From Romanomermis culicivorax (Eukaryota; Nematoda; Enoplea; Mermithida; Mermithidae), in NCBI GenBank assembly GCA_963922205.1, contig CAWUHX010000112.1, positions 496,001 through 560,000 of the forward strand: a stretch of 64,000 nt of DNA, written 5' to 3'. Shown here in pieces: positions 1 to 12,588 of the stretch. The translations under genes were made by a program, and so were the position numbers. The notes beneath the pieces are model-generated. The model ran no database searches. It had not been told where the DNA came from and was given only the letters and a program-made list of their open reading frames with translations. Each line of letters opens with the position of its first letter. Positions within the stretch are counted from its first letter, which is position 1.

Positions 1-856
1 CATAAATAATCCTAGACTTTGCGCTGAAGAACCGAAACGGTTGATTTTCTGCTATCATCCAAAAGTTTGTTAGAAATGCGCTTTTCTACTAGGTAAAAGT
101 TCCACTTGAACTGCAACAAATCGATAAATCACTCGTCACGATTCTTTTCCCGTATTTCTACGGTGACGATTTTTCTTGGCACTTTTTCATCTTCAAGGGG
201 TTTCTGTACCGTGTTACATTAATATGAAAAGTGGGCAACCAAAGAGATTGATTTGTGCAGCCACGTATGTTAGCCTCTTGAAAGCGTGTTCGGCGATTCC
301 TCGACATTTCCAAATCTTTCCGTACAACAGCTAGCTAATAACCTTGTCGAGTTTACGCTTAATTTGACTTCAATGCAATATAGGCGCGTAAGCCGAGCCA
401 ACCCTTTTTTCCGCTCTCTCATTTTCTTTCCTTCTCAGAAATAGCAGCGGCGGCTAGAGAGCGAACTTTTTCCTGCTTCTTCTTTCCTACGGCGGCGGGT
501 CATGCACCATAGATTTTTGCATCACTTTAACTTGTTGTTAGCCGGTACCCGGTTAATATGTAAAAGAGAACAGGTACTCGCTGCTGGTTGCTACTGCTGC
601 TAAACAGCTTTATTCCGACGAATCTATGCCGGAGAAAAGCTTCTTTTGGAGTATAATAGGTGAAGCTGTGCACAGGGGCGCGCCAATTCGAGTGTGACTG
701 AGAATAGAAAGAAAGAAAAGAAATATGTGATTGCACCTTGGATTGAGCCTCTTTACTTCACTAGAACCGTACCTATGCATAAATTAGAAGGCTAAAAACT
801 TGATCCGAAGGAATGCTCGAGGTATGGTTCTAATTAAAGAAGCATTAGCACGAAAG
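1..856. other. No recognised gene
   Basis: I see no coding signal. A pyrimidine-rich stretch lies near 405-490. The small frames here have no family resemblance and look like chance. Confidence 0.5.
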
Positions 857-1241
857 CATGCCTGTAGCTAGGGGGGTTGGAGGCATACCTGTACTTGGGG
901 GAGGGGTTGGAGGGGGGACCCCCCCAACTTGGCCAACCACGTACCCAACGTCACCCACCCCCCCCCAGTTTGGAAAAAATTAAAAAATTTGCAAAAAAGT
1001 GTATGTTTTTTGGGAAAAATTTCGACTTTTTTTAGCCCCCCCCCAACTGGTCGGAGGTCTTACAGGTATGGTTGGGGGGCAATGGCCCCCCGAAATTTTT
1101 CAAGTATCAATAAAGCAAAGGTGCCTTTCTTTTTCATCTTCAAGAAAAAGTCCAGTCAGAAATCCCAATTTTAGAGTAAATTGAGTGAAAAAAATGTGTG
1201 ACCCCCTCGGAAAAAAATTCCTGGCTACAGTCATGAGAGCT
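857..1241. repeat. Family F repeat, host of a family B insertion
   Basis: The segment begins with CCTGTAGCTAGGGGGG and ends with TTCCTGGCTACAG, a short imperfect inverted pair. It is split by the family B element at 884-1070. A related fragment with the same GCCTGTAGC start lies near 6768-6940. I see no coding capacity. The superfamily is unknown because no clear target duplication could be read. Confidence 0.35.
884..1070 (+). mobile_element. Family B MITE, copy 1 (hAT-like)
   Basis: The 187-bp element has terminal inverted repeats CATACCTGTA and CTTACAGGTATG. The flanks GTTGGAGG (876-883) and GTTGGGGG (1071-1078) match at 7 of 8 positions, an 8-bp target duplication typical of hAT transposons. 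The interior is poly-G and poly-C runs plus an AT-rich core with no coding potential, so the transposase must come from elsewhere. Confidence 0.75.
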
Positions 1242-1319
1242 GCTAATTAAATAAAAGCAACACTATTCGTTCAAATTTAAAATGCATGCGCCTCGATTTT
1301 TAAAATGGTCACTGACAAA

Positions 1320-1751
1320 CATACGTGTGATTGGGGGGAAGTGCTATGGGAACCCCCCCAGAAATCGTCGACCATATGGCTAGCCATTGGGCGACCGCCC
1401 CCCAGGATTTTCCAATCCAATGGCTAGCCATATGGTAGCCCTAGGGACCCCCATACTTTTGGACGGAAAAATACTGAAAAATGTTAATTTTTTGATGAAA
1501 AACGTCAATTTTTGAACAAAAAATGGTTAAAAACATCAATTTTCTTGGCGCTTCGAGCCATAAATACATTTTTTCATCATTTTTTAGACAAAAATTACTA
1601 TTTATTGAACCATTTTTCGGACTTTTTTCATCAAAAAATCGAATTTGTTTCCCTTCAGAGACCCCTCCCCCCAAAATTTTGAGAATTACTGACCCCCAGC
1701 CCCAAAAAAGTGGCCCAACCCCCCAGACCTCAGGGCTCCGTTACATGTATG
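1320..1751 (+). mobile_element. Family A MITE, copy 1 (hAT-like)
   Basis: The 432-bp element runs from CATACGTGTGATTG to TTACATGTATG. The flanks CTGACAAA (1312-1319) and CTTACAAA (1752-1759) match at 7 of 8. It contains the family A hallmark ATGGCTAGCCAT palindromes and a CTTCG hairpin remnant. It is non-coding. Confidence 0.75.
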
Positions 1752-1904
1752 CTTACAAACAGAAATATGCCGATCGGAATAATTTGCCAATTTCACGTGC
1801 GGTGCATGGATGTATTGAAACATCAGGAAGGTTTCACCAAACTTTAAACCGGAAAAATTGTCAAAATGATCAGAAGAGATAATTTACATCAAGTATGCTG
1901 CAAC

Positions 1905-2332
1905 CATACATGTAATAGGGGGGGAAGTGCTATGGGAACCCACCCCCAGAAATCGTCGAAATCGTCGATTGGAAAATCCTGAAGGCGGTCACCCAATGGC
2001 AAGCCATTGGGTGACCGCCTTCAGGATTTTCCAATCCAATAGCTAGCTATATGGTAGCCGTAGGGAACTACATACTCTGGTCGGAAAAATACTGAAAAAT
2101 GTCAATTTTTAAACAAAAAATGGTAAAAAATGTGGATTTTCTTGGCGCTTTGCGCCATGAATACATTTTTTCCGCCTTTATATAAAAAATTACTATTTTT
2201 CAACTATTTTTCGTGAAAAAATCGATTTTTTTCTCCTTGAGATACGTCCTCCAAAATTTTGTAAATTTGTGACCCCCGGCCCAAAAAAAGTCGCCCGACC
2301 CCCCCAGACCTCGGGGCCCCGTTACATGTACG
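1905..2332 (+). mobile_element. Family A MITE, copy 2
   Basis: The 428-bp element has termini CATACATGTAAT and GTTACATGTACG. It is flanked by a perfect 8-bp duplication GCTGCAAC (1897-1904 and 2333-2340). The interior matches copy 1 with scattered changes. This copy gives one of the cleanest family A boundaries. Confidence 0.85.
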
Positions 2333-2340
2333 GCTGCAAC

Positions 2341-4840
2341 TATGGGCCCGGAATTATGAAATCAGACAACGAACGCTTATCTGAACACATGATCGGATAA
2401 TACTAATAGTCTACCAAAATAAATAGTTCGCGCTTTGATTAATCACACGGTTAGGAAGTGATTTGAAGTCACCACTTTGATTTCACAACAAACACTAACT
2501 ATCTCACATGCTCACCACCATCCTGCTGTAATCAAAAATTGTGATTATAAAAAACACGAAACAAATTCATTTTTCAGCCCCGCGGAATACATATTTTTTG
2601 CTTCGAGTACTTTGTAGTAATCTGCTCTGCCATAGACAAAGTTTACGTAATCAAAGATCGAAAGCTCACTATTTTGATCGTGCCTAAGAGGCATGATTTT
2701 TTCCGTACCGGTAGATCCGACGGAATTCTTGTGAAAAAATTTCCGTACCATCCTACTCATAATAATCATTGACATAATAAAACCCGACCGTACCGAAAAC
2801 TCGGTAAAAGTTTTCCGTAAAAGCCGAAAAAAATCCGTCTAGTATGTACGGAAAAACACTGCTGCGAGGTACTATTTTTTCAGAACTGAGCTTGTAAATA
2901 TCAGAAAAGTCCTGAACCTGAAGAACAAGTTTAGGAAGACAATAGATCGTGAGTTCGTTTTTTCCAATAACTAAATTTGATGAGGGAATTTCAATAGCTA
3001 AGGATTCGATCATATACGGATCAGTGACCGTTCGAGATACGCATGAACCTAATTCGTGAATGTAAGTAATGCATATTTATCCAACATTACAAGAACTTGA
3101 ATAGATCATTTCAAAATCGATTTCCATCAGTATTGCGACCTATAACTCATAAAACTTAGTGACATCAGGCTGTCTTCAAGTGAAAAGCATCGTGAACAAT
3201 ACATACATTTTTCCCACAGAAAAGATGCCCGTCCGTTCAATAATCGATCAAGATTTTTCTAATACAATCGATAAAGCTTGGCGTTTTATATTTTTTTTCT
3301 TGGCGATGTCCTATCTTTTCTATTCAATCTACTCGTACTTGAGACTCTAACTCTTCAATATGTTCACATTTGTATCATTTGGTCCTATCAACTGAAAACG
3401 TTAATTGCTTTTTTGTTAAAACGTCAACTTGGTCTGACGCCTGTTGATAATCTTTATCGTTCAGCTAAAAAGAAAACGTTGTTTTTTCATTTGATATATG
3501 TTTTTATATTTTTCCGTTAGCCGTAGAATTTATGTTCATAACGCAGCCATACAATTAAGGATAATGGTTAAAAACAAAAGAGAGAAATAGTGAGTGAAAA
3601 AGTAGGTTAGAATAACGAGCCGTGCAAAGCAAAAGCATCAAATTACATATATAACCAGAGGATATAGCATCCGCAAGCTGCAGCAGGAAAGCATGCCTTG
3701 TTCCGACGTAACAGATGAAGATAAAAAATCGATAAAAAATATTTTTCGCTGGGAATTGAAAGAAAGCTAAATAATCGGTTGAATAATATACAATATATAT
3801 TCCTATTCATTCATGTACTGGACGAACGTAATTAAACTTATGATGTGGCAGGATTACCTTATGATAATATGAAATACGCTTGCAGCAGCAGTTTTTCATT
3901 TGCATAAATATCACGAAAGGTATACATATAACGTCACAATTGTGCGTTGCTAAGGTTGAAACAGTTTGAAAAAATGTGAATACAAATGTCGTTCAAAACT
4001 TTATTTGTACGTCGATAAACTAAAGCTTCCTAGAGTGTTTTGATAAGTCGGACCGTGATTAATTGACGAGCAATGCTCTGGGTTCTTTTTTTATATCAAC
4101 CATAACGAAAAACAGGATATTTCAGATGAGGATTCAGTATTGAACAAGAAAATGGAATACTAAATTGGCATTGGCAGTGCACCTCAGGGCCAGAACATTG
4201 ATGATATGCACTATCACCCGTCACAGAAATTCGTCAAGTATTGTAAAATGCTGAAGCAGAAAGAAAAGGTTCAGTGGCTGGCTATTGAGACCTTCGTTCT
4301 TATGGAAAATATATGATTCATTGATCAGAAAATTGCTTCCTAATAATTCTCTATGTTCTGAAGACGAAAAATTTAATCAGACAGCCCCTAATACAGTGAT
4401 GCAAAAGCTTAATCCCATCCCAAGCCTAGAAATTATTGTTTATGTCCGCAGCGAAAACATATCACGTTTGAGAGTGACGATATAATTTCTCCTTTACAAA
4501 AATAATCAAAATCTTTTAGCCAAGTAGAAAGTGGCATTTTTTCATGAACTATGAAGAGAGAATATTATCTTGGAATCAGCATAATTTATATTATCACTCA
4601 AAAACTGGCTGGATGTTTTCGAGAGTTTCCAGCTGTTGAAACTATTCTTCATTAAAAAAAGAAAAAACTCACTTCCCGAGTTCGTCTTTCAAATCGTAAT
4701 TGTCGCTAAATTTTGTGGTTGATGGAGCCGCCATGTCTAAATTAACGACCATATTCGCGCGAATTTAAACGTAAAAAATAAGTGGTTTATGTCAGATATC
4801 GGATGTTAAATTACGTCTGAAAAAACAAAGTATTAGCAAC
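2341..4840. other. Intergenic DNA, no recognised gene
   Basis: AT-rich sequence with several short frames of 60-86 codons on both strands. None shows a domain, conserved motif or compositional shift I can recognise. No inverted-repeat element could be bounded here. Confidence 0.45.
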
Positions 4841-5105
4841 TTGGGATGTTCCGGTGCCTAACCACCTGCGTCGGTGCCAACTATACATGGTTTTTTTACC
4901 TATTTATTATGAATTATGTGTCTTTTTCAATTCGTCATCAATGTAATCTACTAATAAAGGAGTTCTATATAGTATATAACGTTAATTTTTTTCTTCAATT
5001 TGGTTTAATTATAAATTCTGAAGAATGGCTACTTCTAATCATTCTGCTGTTATATGGAACTTTTTTACGATCTCGATGACCAATGGAATGAAGGCAATAT
5101 GCAAC

Positions 5106-5909
5106 CATACATGTAATTAAGGGGAAGTGCTCTGGGAATCCCCAAACAGAAATAGTTGACCATATGGCTAGCCATTGGGCAACCACTTCCCAGCATTTTT
5201 CAATCCTATGGCTAGCCATATGGTGGCCGTAGGAGCCCCCATACTTTCGGCCGGAAAAATACTGAAAAATGTTAATTTTTTGATGAAAAATGTCAATTTT
5301 TGAACAAAAAATGGTCGAAAATGTGAATTATCTCGGCGCTTCGCGAATACATTTTTTCGGTCTTTTTAGAAAAAGGTTAATATTTTTTGAACAATTTTTC
5401 GAACTTTTTTGCGAAAAAAATCGATTTTTTTCCTTGAGAGACCTCTCCCCCCAAAATTTTGGAAATTTCTGACTCCCGGCCCAAAAAGGTCGTCCAACCA
5501 AAACCATACATGTAATTGGGGGGGGGGGGTGTGCCATGGGAACCCCCCCAGAAATCGTTGACCATATGGTTAGCCATTGGGTGACCGCCCCAGGATTTTC
5601 CAATCCTATGGCTAGCCATAGGGTAGCCCTAGGGAACCCCATACTTTTGGTCGGAAAAATGTCAATTTTTGAACAAAAAATGGTCAAAAACGTCAATTTT
5701 CTCGGCGCTTCGCGCCATAAATACATTTTTTATCATTTTTAGACAAAAATTACTATTTTTTGAACTGTTTTTCGGACTTTTTTCGTGAAAAATCGAATTT
5801 TTTTCCCTTCAGAGACCCCTTCCCACAAAATTTTGGGAATTACTGACCCCCAGCCCAAAAACGTTGTCCAACCCCCCCTCCCAGACCTCGGAGCTCCGTC
5901 ATATGTAAG
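5106..5909 (+). mobile_element. Family A head-to-tail dimer
   Basis: Two family A units sit head to tail (5106-5504 and 5505-5909). One perfect 8-bp duplication TATGCAAC (5098-5105 and 5910-5917) flanks the pair, not each unit. The first unit lacks its right terminus. The right terminus of the second is degenerate (TCATATGTAAG). The single outer duplication suggests that the dimer moved as one unit, or that it arose by unequal recombination after insertion. Confidence 0.75.
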
Positions 5910-6172
5910 TATGCAACTATGGATGGTTTAAAAAATTAGTTATGGTGGTCTGGTCAAGACTAGCACCGCTTCAGGCACAGTGGGTTGAAGAAGTACTTGG
6001 CAACCCATCCACTGTTTCACATGAATATTTGGTCCAGCAGAAAGCAGCAGGAAAAGTTAAAAATGAGGCGAGGTCAAACGAACACAGAAGCTAGTTTTGT
6101 AAAAACTTGGAATGTTGGCCGCAATAGTTCTGAAACTATAAAGACGATAAAACTATAAAAGTCGAGGATTCA

Positions 6173-6385
6173 TTGGATTATTCGAAAATCAAGAAGAACG
6201 AATATTGTTCGCTTTCAAACATAGCTCTACAATTCTTATGTGTTCCACCTACAAGTGTATCAAGCGAACGTTTACTTAGCATGAGTGGTGCCATGCGCTT
6301 AGATGCTAGAACAAGGTTGTCGGAAAAATTTGAAATTCTAGTATATCTGTCCAAAAAATCGAGAATTTTGAAAGTCGATCAATAA
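6173..6385 (+). pseudogene. hAT transposase C-terminal dimerisation domain fragment
   Basis: This 70-codon frame contains the motif PPTSVSSERLLSMSG followed by a basic RLDARTRLSEKFEILVYL segment. This is the conserved end of hAT transposases, which mediates dimerisation. The DDE catalytic parts and zinc-finger region are missing. Upstream sequence at 5935-6170 has interrupted frames of similar character. It is a decayed transposase remnant. Confidence 0.75.
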
Positions 6386-6562
6386 TTTCAACGTATTTCT
6401 ATTTTCCATTATGACATTATTTGGTAATTTTTTTTGTATATGCATTGTGCTAATCAAAATGTATATAAAATTGAAAGTAATCACCAATGAAAAATTTGAT
6501 GGCACCTACCTGTGCCAGACACCATGGCACCTGCGCTGGTGCAGGTGCCTGGGGCATACCTA

Positions 6563-9500
6563 TTAACAAATTTCACTCGTCGGCGAAAGACGCCAAAATT
6601 TGTTTCGCATTCCCATATTTTTCCGCCAAAAACACCGATTTAGCGACAAAAAGCAGTGCTCACTCTTGCCAGCCTTGCCCTATGAAAACCCAAAAAAACT
6701 CCAAAATTTTTCGGTCACAAAATATGCATTGAGTACTAATAAAAAAACACGCACACTTACTCAGGCCTGTAGCAGGAATTTTTTTCGGGTAGGAAGGCCC
6801 GCATTTTTTCTCCCTCAATTTACTGTAAAATTGGCATTTCTGACATGACTTTCTCTTAAATAAAAAATCAAAGGTTTTTTAACTTTCCTTTTTTAAGACT
6901 AGAAACATTCCGGGGGACTCCCAGCTTACAGGCTGCGTACCATCAATTATGTTTTTTGAGCTTATTGGATGCTTCGGCAGTAAGAAATTTACCAAAATAA
7001 TCACGAAAAATATTAGTGAGTTTTAGGTCAGATAATAAAAACAATATACCAAAAGTTATAATAACTAAGCAACAAAAAAAATTGAAGCAAAAAATGCTAA
7101 ATTGCCTAGAAATCTCAATGCTGACATGAATACGAACTGTTCGATTTCGGCGCCAAGCGCCGGAAAAATTTTCGGAGTTTCACACTCTATAATATTGGAA
7201 AACGAATCTTTCCAAGACTTATAACGTGAAAAATTAAGTTTTCAGTACATAATAATGTTCAGATTAGAGCAATGAGATGATGTTTTCGATCAGCTAACCA
7301 GATAGAAAATCAGCTTGAAGTTAACGGTTTTTAATCAATTAGGACAAAAATGGTTGAAAAAAATTCAGACACGAGGCGCCGAAATTTTTCTACAGATTTT
7401 GGTATTTTAATGCTAGAAAATGAATCCTGTCAACATTTGTTCCCTCGATAAGCAGTGTAATTTTGCACAAAATTTGATTATTTTTCGTACTAGAACGAAA
7501 TGTGAAAATCATATTATAAGCGTGCAACTAAAGTTCAAAAATCAGGCTACAGCAACGTAAAATTTGGATTGTTCAGCCCACGTCGATTTATGGTTTATTT
7601 TTCCGGAAGACATCAGCTCTAAAAATACTAGACATCGGAAGAAAACAAATGTAGATTTAAAATCGGCATTCTTTTTCCGACCAGAAATTCTCAGTTTCGT
7701 GTGATAGAGTTCAGTAAGGCGTATCTAACTTATGCCAAATGAGAAAACCCGCTCGGAAAAGTTTTGTAACTTTGTAACCGGGATTCGAAATTTTTCGCAC
7801 CGGTAAATCATGATATCGAAATGAAAAAAAAACGCGAATGGCGTTCAAATATCGCAAAGCTATGTTGAAAACAAGATAATTATGTATGCATGCAAAATTC
7901 ACTATCGTACGTTGAAATTAGTTGCTTCTCTGCTGAGTTAATTAACCGGAACATTTTTTATTTCATTATTATTATAGCAACGCTGTTAACGAATTTTAAT
8001 TGCTCTGCTGATGAATTTACGTGAACCACCAATAATTTAAATCACTGTTCCAAACTGTTTTAATCATTTGCTATACGCAGAAAAATTATGAGGTTCGCGA
8101 ACTTCAAAAACTTTTGAAGATCATTAGGAAGATTTTGAAAAAATAATCGTTACAATCTCGATTTTCGAAAACTCTAGGACGTAATATCAACCATTATATA
8201 GATTAAACAAAGAGATAAGACATTCTAGGAACATCGCTTTTTTCCTCAAAAAAAAAAATTTTTCTGAATGAGAACCGAACCCAACATTTTTTCCTCATTT
8301 TTTAAAAATTTTCCACATTTTAGAAAACGTTTATAATGTGGCCACGAATGTTTTTTTCTGCATTTTGGGGGTATATCGGGTCGCGGTCCAACAAAGTGGT
8401 CGGGTAATTTCCGGTCTCATTTCGGGTCCGGGTGCCCGATAGGTACATCTCTAATATTTTATCTTGATATTCCAAAAAGATCCGGATTTTTTTCTGGACA
8501 TATTACGTAAAATCAATTCAAAAGATTCATGAAAGTAGTTTTCGTAACATTCTACTCTTCTTATTCGAAAAAAAAATTTTGACATTTGTGTGATTCAAAC
8601 ATTTTGAGTTCAAGTAGAAATTCTTGCTGTTTGAAGAATCGAAGTTCTTCTTTGCTTTCCTCTAGTTTTTTAATTTTAGTCTGCCCGACTTAAAATTCAT
8701 TGTATTCCCTGAAAAATTAAACCTTCTGTCTAGGAAATAAAAATTGAATAGGTTTATTTTCCAGCGTTCTAGAATATCGAAAGCCTAGAAAAATTTTCGG
8801 CGCTAGGCGCCGAACAAGTCACTCATACTTACCAATCTTTTCATTTTCTCTTCAAAACTCAGAGAATTTGGTTTTAAACGTCTAAGGCCCCTGCTATATC
8901 TCGCCGACCGGCGAAGGGCCGTCGTCGGTTGCAAATTTTCGCTTCTATACTTCATCCGGTGCCGTGAGTGAGATACCTACTGCAAACCTATGGCAAACAG
9001 ATAAAACACCAAGATGCATTTTTTGTATCACAATTCATATGTTATAACATATGCGCCGGCTCACGTGCTTTTAGCGGATAAAGGCAGCGTGCCGATTATA
9101 ACCTCAATTTCTCAGCGACGATGAAAGCTCATAAGATGAAAAATACAGAATTAGACACAGCAGAGAATGGCGAGCGAAACAGTACTAAATATTTACTGTT
9201 TTAGAGGAATTCAGCGACGCAGCAAGCAAAGACAAGCAAATATTCCGCGGTTTTTCAAACGCAACTTTAAGGGAGGAAATTATGGAGTACAGTAAACCAA
9301 TTTCAGGCGTCAGTCGATCAAAAATGCTAGGTTTTGCATGTAAATAAAGTAGGATACTTTCAAACCTCGATAACTTCGTCAAAAAGGAATATTGCAAGTC
9401 ACGGATAGTATTAAATGGATGTCAAGAAAATCTAGAAAAGTGCTATAGAGAGTTTTTTGCATTTCGGACATACATAACGATAAATTCTCAATGATAGCAA

Positions 9501-10889
9501 AAAATGTTCAATTTTGATCGTTTTGCTATGTTTACTGAATACGAAACGTTAGAATTGAAAAATGGCTTCTATAACGTTGTAGGACAATCAAAAAATACAT
9601 TTCTGAACTAAATATACAATGCAGTGTATTTTGGTCGAAAAGTTATCGAGGTTTTTGGACACCTAACTTACCAAACAATGTTTTGTTTACAAGAATTAAT
9701 ACGTATTTCTGGTCAATTTGATTACTTCACGATACTTTAAAATATTTATGGGGAAGTTATTATTGTTGGTATAATTTGCTTTTGTGTTTTCTTGATTATA
9801 GCTTCCCGAAAACTGCATAGTGGATCTCATAAAAATGTACTTTGTATCTAATATTCGGGAAACCATGTCAACAATATGCTATGCAAAAGTTATAAAGCAA
9901 GCATTTTTGATTATCAGGGTTGTCGACAGGCATTTCAAAACCATTCACGAGCCGTGTCGGCAATCAGTTCCGTCATGACAAGTCATCTGAGGTTATACGA
10001 ATAAGAGCTTTTTGAAAAATCAAAAGTAAACTCATTGACCTTCATCGTCAACAGATGATTAAGCTGCCCAACACCATAATTATTCCAAGAAAAACACAGC
10101 TGCTTTTTATACTGCATTGTACTGTAGTCTGGTTTAGGAGCAACAGTATGGTGGAAAATGGCGATAAAAAAATGATTATCGTGCATGATCCTACAAAAAC
10201 AAATATGACCTAATGAATTTCAGATTCAGATGATTCACTTTCCGAGCAAACATTGGAGAACACAGAAAAGTTGATCTACTCTCACTTTTTGAAATTTTTT
10301 TCCCATGCTATCCAGACTCTTTTTTATTTTTTTTATTTTCTGGAATGGCCAGTCCATCTAGCTTTGTCTACTGATAAACTTTAATTCTCTCAAGCACGTT
10401 TATGGTTATTTTTCATATTTCACTGGAGAAGCACACACATAATTAAAACGTACATCTTGTGAACATCCTGCACTGGATATTTTACTCTACAGTATAAAAT
10501 ATGATCAATAGGGTGGACTACTAATTTAACAACCCCAAGAACAATTTAATTCGAAATGTAAATAAGATTATGACAAATTTATCGATGGTATCTGTTCTCT
10601 TGTTTAGCTGATCCTGGTTATCTTATGGACATGGGTAGGTTAACATTTACCCTAGAAGCTCATTAAAGATTACCAATTAAAACATGAGATAATACGTTTA
10701 AGATGACGAAAACTATTAAAGATTAAATGGTGAGTGAAGGTAGACATGATAAAAGCCGCGCCTGAGCTACTTAATAAATAATGACGATTATTGAAGTTGA
10801 GATTTGGACCTCCTAAAATGCATCAAAATGCATCTTTTTAATATGAAAAGCGCAAATTTTTCTTCCACATTTTTGGAAAGACCTCGAAA
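6563..10889. other. Long non-coding stretch with repeat fragments
   Basis: No convincing gene. A family F-like fragment lies near 6768-6940. GGCGC hairpins of the type shared by many elements here occur at about 7151 (GGCGCCAAGCGCC) and 8801 (GGCGCTAGGCGCC). At 8380-8455 a GGGTCCGGGTGCCCG-type segment ends in GGTACATCTCTAA, which resembles the right end of a hAT element. I could not find its left end. Confidence 0.4.
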
Positions 10890-12588
10890 CAGCGTTTTTT
10901 TTTGTGCACGGACATGTGTGCCAATTGGCACAAGAGACCAAAAAAATTTGTGCCAATGGCACAAAAAACTTTTTTCATACTAGAAACATACTGAAAACTG
11001 GGAAAAAGTTTTAGGCCAAAAGTTTGATAAAAAGTAAATGCTTAACGCATCTTAATTTTTTGTAAAAATCGTGCTCAACCTATTTTCAGCTAACCATGTC
11101 AGTGAGATAAGAAAAACGAATATCTATATATTATTTAACAACAATGTTAAGACTAGAGAAAATAAAGTCAAAAATTGTATGAATTTTCGGTCGAACGAAA
11201 CATTGTACCATTACCAACGATATTGATTTTTGTATTTGAATCAATCAAACACAAAAAGTAAGAATTTCAGTTTTAAATCTGAATCTGATCTGACTGAATG
11301 GACAGAGAATATTCAGAATTTCTTTCCATTCATCAGTCATTTGACAGCCTATAAAGTTTGCTGCAACGATACTAATACACTGTTCGAAGAGAAATCGTTC
11401 GCGTTTGGGTCAAATATACGAATAGGAAATATTATATTGATTGGCTCGGCGCGAAGTGCCGAAAAAATTTTGCGTTTTCAACTCCTAAAACGTCAAAAAA
11501 TCGAGGAAATTTAATGTTTGGCCAGCCAAAAATTTTGTGCCAATTGGCACAAACGCTCAAAATTTTTTGTGCCATTCCAATTTTTTTTGTGCCAAAAACC
11601 ATGTTTTGGCACAAAAAAACCACTGTTTTAGACGTTTTAGGGGCTAAAAATTCAAAAAAATTTCGGCGCGTGCCCACTGTTTTTTTTCCACATTTGCACT
11701 ATAATGTGGAAAAAAATCTGGATTCTGGAAAAAATTTTCGAGGCAGTGTTATTTTTTTGTGCAAAAACATTGGCACAAAAAAATTTGGAATTGCACAAAA
11801 AATTTTGAGCGTTTGTGCCAATTGGCACAAAATTTTTGGCTGGTCAAACATCAAATTTCCTTGATTTTTAGACGTCTTAGGGGCTGAAAATGTAAAAAAT
11901 TTTCGGCGCTTCGCGCCGAGTCAACGAATATTTTCTATTTGTATATTTGACTCGAGCGCGAACGATTCCTCTTCGAACAGTGTATTAGTATCGTTTCAGC
12001 AAACTGTATAGGCTGTCAATGTCAACGACTGATGGATGAAAAGAAATTCTGAATATTCTCTGTTCATTCAGTCAAATTCGGATTTAAAACTGGAATTCTC
12101 ACTTTTTGTGTTTGATTGATTCATATTGAATAATAGAAAAATCGATATCGTTGGTAATCGTACAATGTTTCGATCGAAAATTTACACAATTTTCGACTTT
12201 ATTTTTTCTAATAGTCTTAACATTGTTGTTAAATATATCTTACCGAAAGATATTCATATTCGTAGCCAAAAATTGAATCAGTTTGAATTTCCTGAACATT
12301 TCTAGAGTTATTTAAATTTTCTCAGCATACATTCCTTTTTGAGTCATCGTGAACTATTTTCCCGCACAGTTTTTTCTTATCTAACTGACATGGTTGGCTG
12401 AAAAATAGGTAGGGCACGATTTTTACAAAAAAGTAATGTGTAAAACGTTAACTTTCGATCAAAATTTTTGGCCTAAAACTTTTCCACAGTTTTCAGGTTA
12501 GTAGAAAAAAATTTTTTGTGCCATTGGCACAAATTTTTTTGGCCTCTAGTGCCAATTGGCACAAATGTCCGTGCACAAAAAAACGCTG
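10890..12588. mobile_element. Inverted pair of family H elements (giant foldback)
   Basis: Two family H copies face each other: 10890-11625 and 11744-12588, separated by about 118 bp. Both outer ends carry the GTGCAC...CAGCG terminus. Both inner ends carry the CAGTG or CACTG terminus next to GTGCCAAAAACCATG-type sequence. The TTTGTGCCAATTGGCACAAA palindrome occurs in both arms. The arms are collinear in inverted order over hundreds of bases, so single strands could fold back. Neither copy has a normal direct target duplication. The 8 bp CCTCGAAA left of the first copy reappears as its reverse complement TTTCGAGG left of the second. Confidence 0.75.

Larger units (their letters stand above)
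4841..6562 (+). mobile_element. hAT transposon relic
   Basis: The left end (TTGGGATGTTCCGGTGCC) and the right end (GCAGGTGCCTGGGGCATACC) form imperfect inverted repeats with GGTGCC-type subterminal palindromes. The possible target duplication is TTAGCAAC (4833-4840) and TTAACAAA (6563-6570), 6 of 8. Between them lies a hAT C-terminal dimerisation domain (6173-6385), which supports the superfamily. The interior is broken by stops and by a family A dimer at 5106-5909. The outer boundaries are uncertain. Confidence 0.5.
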
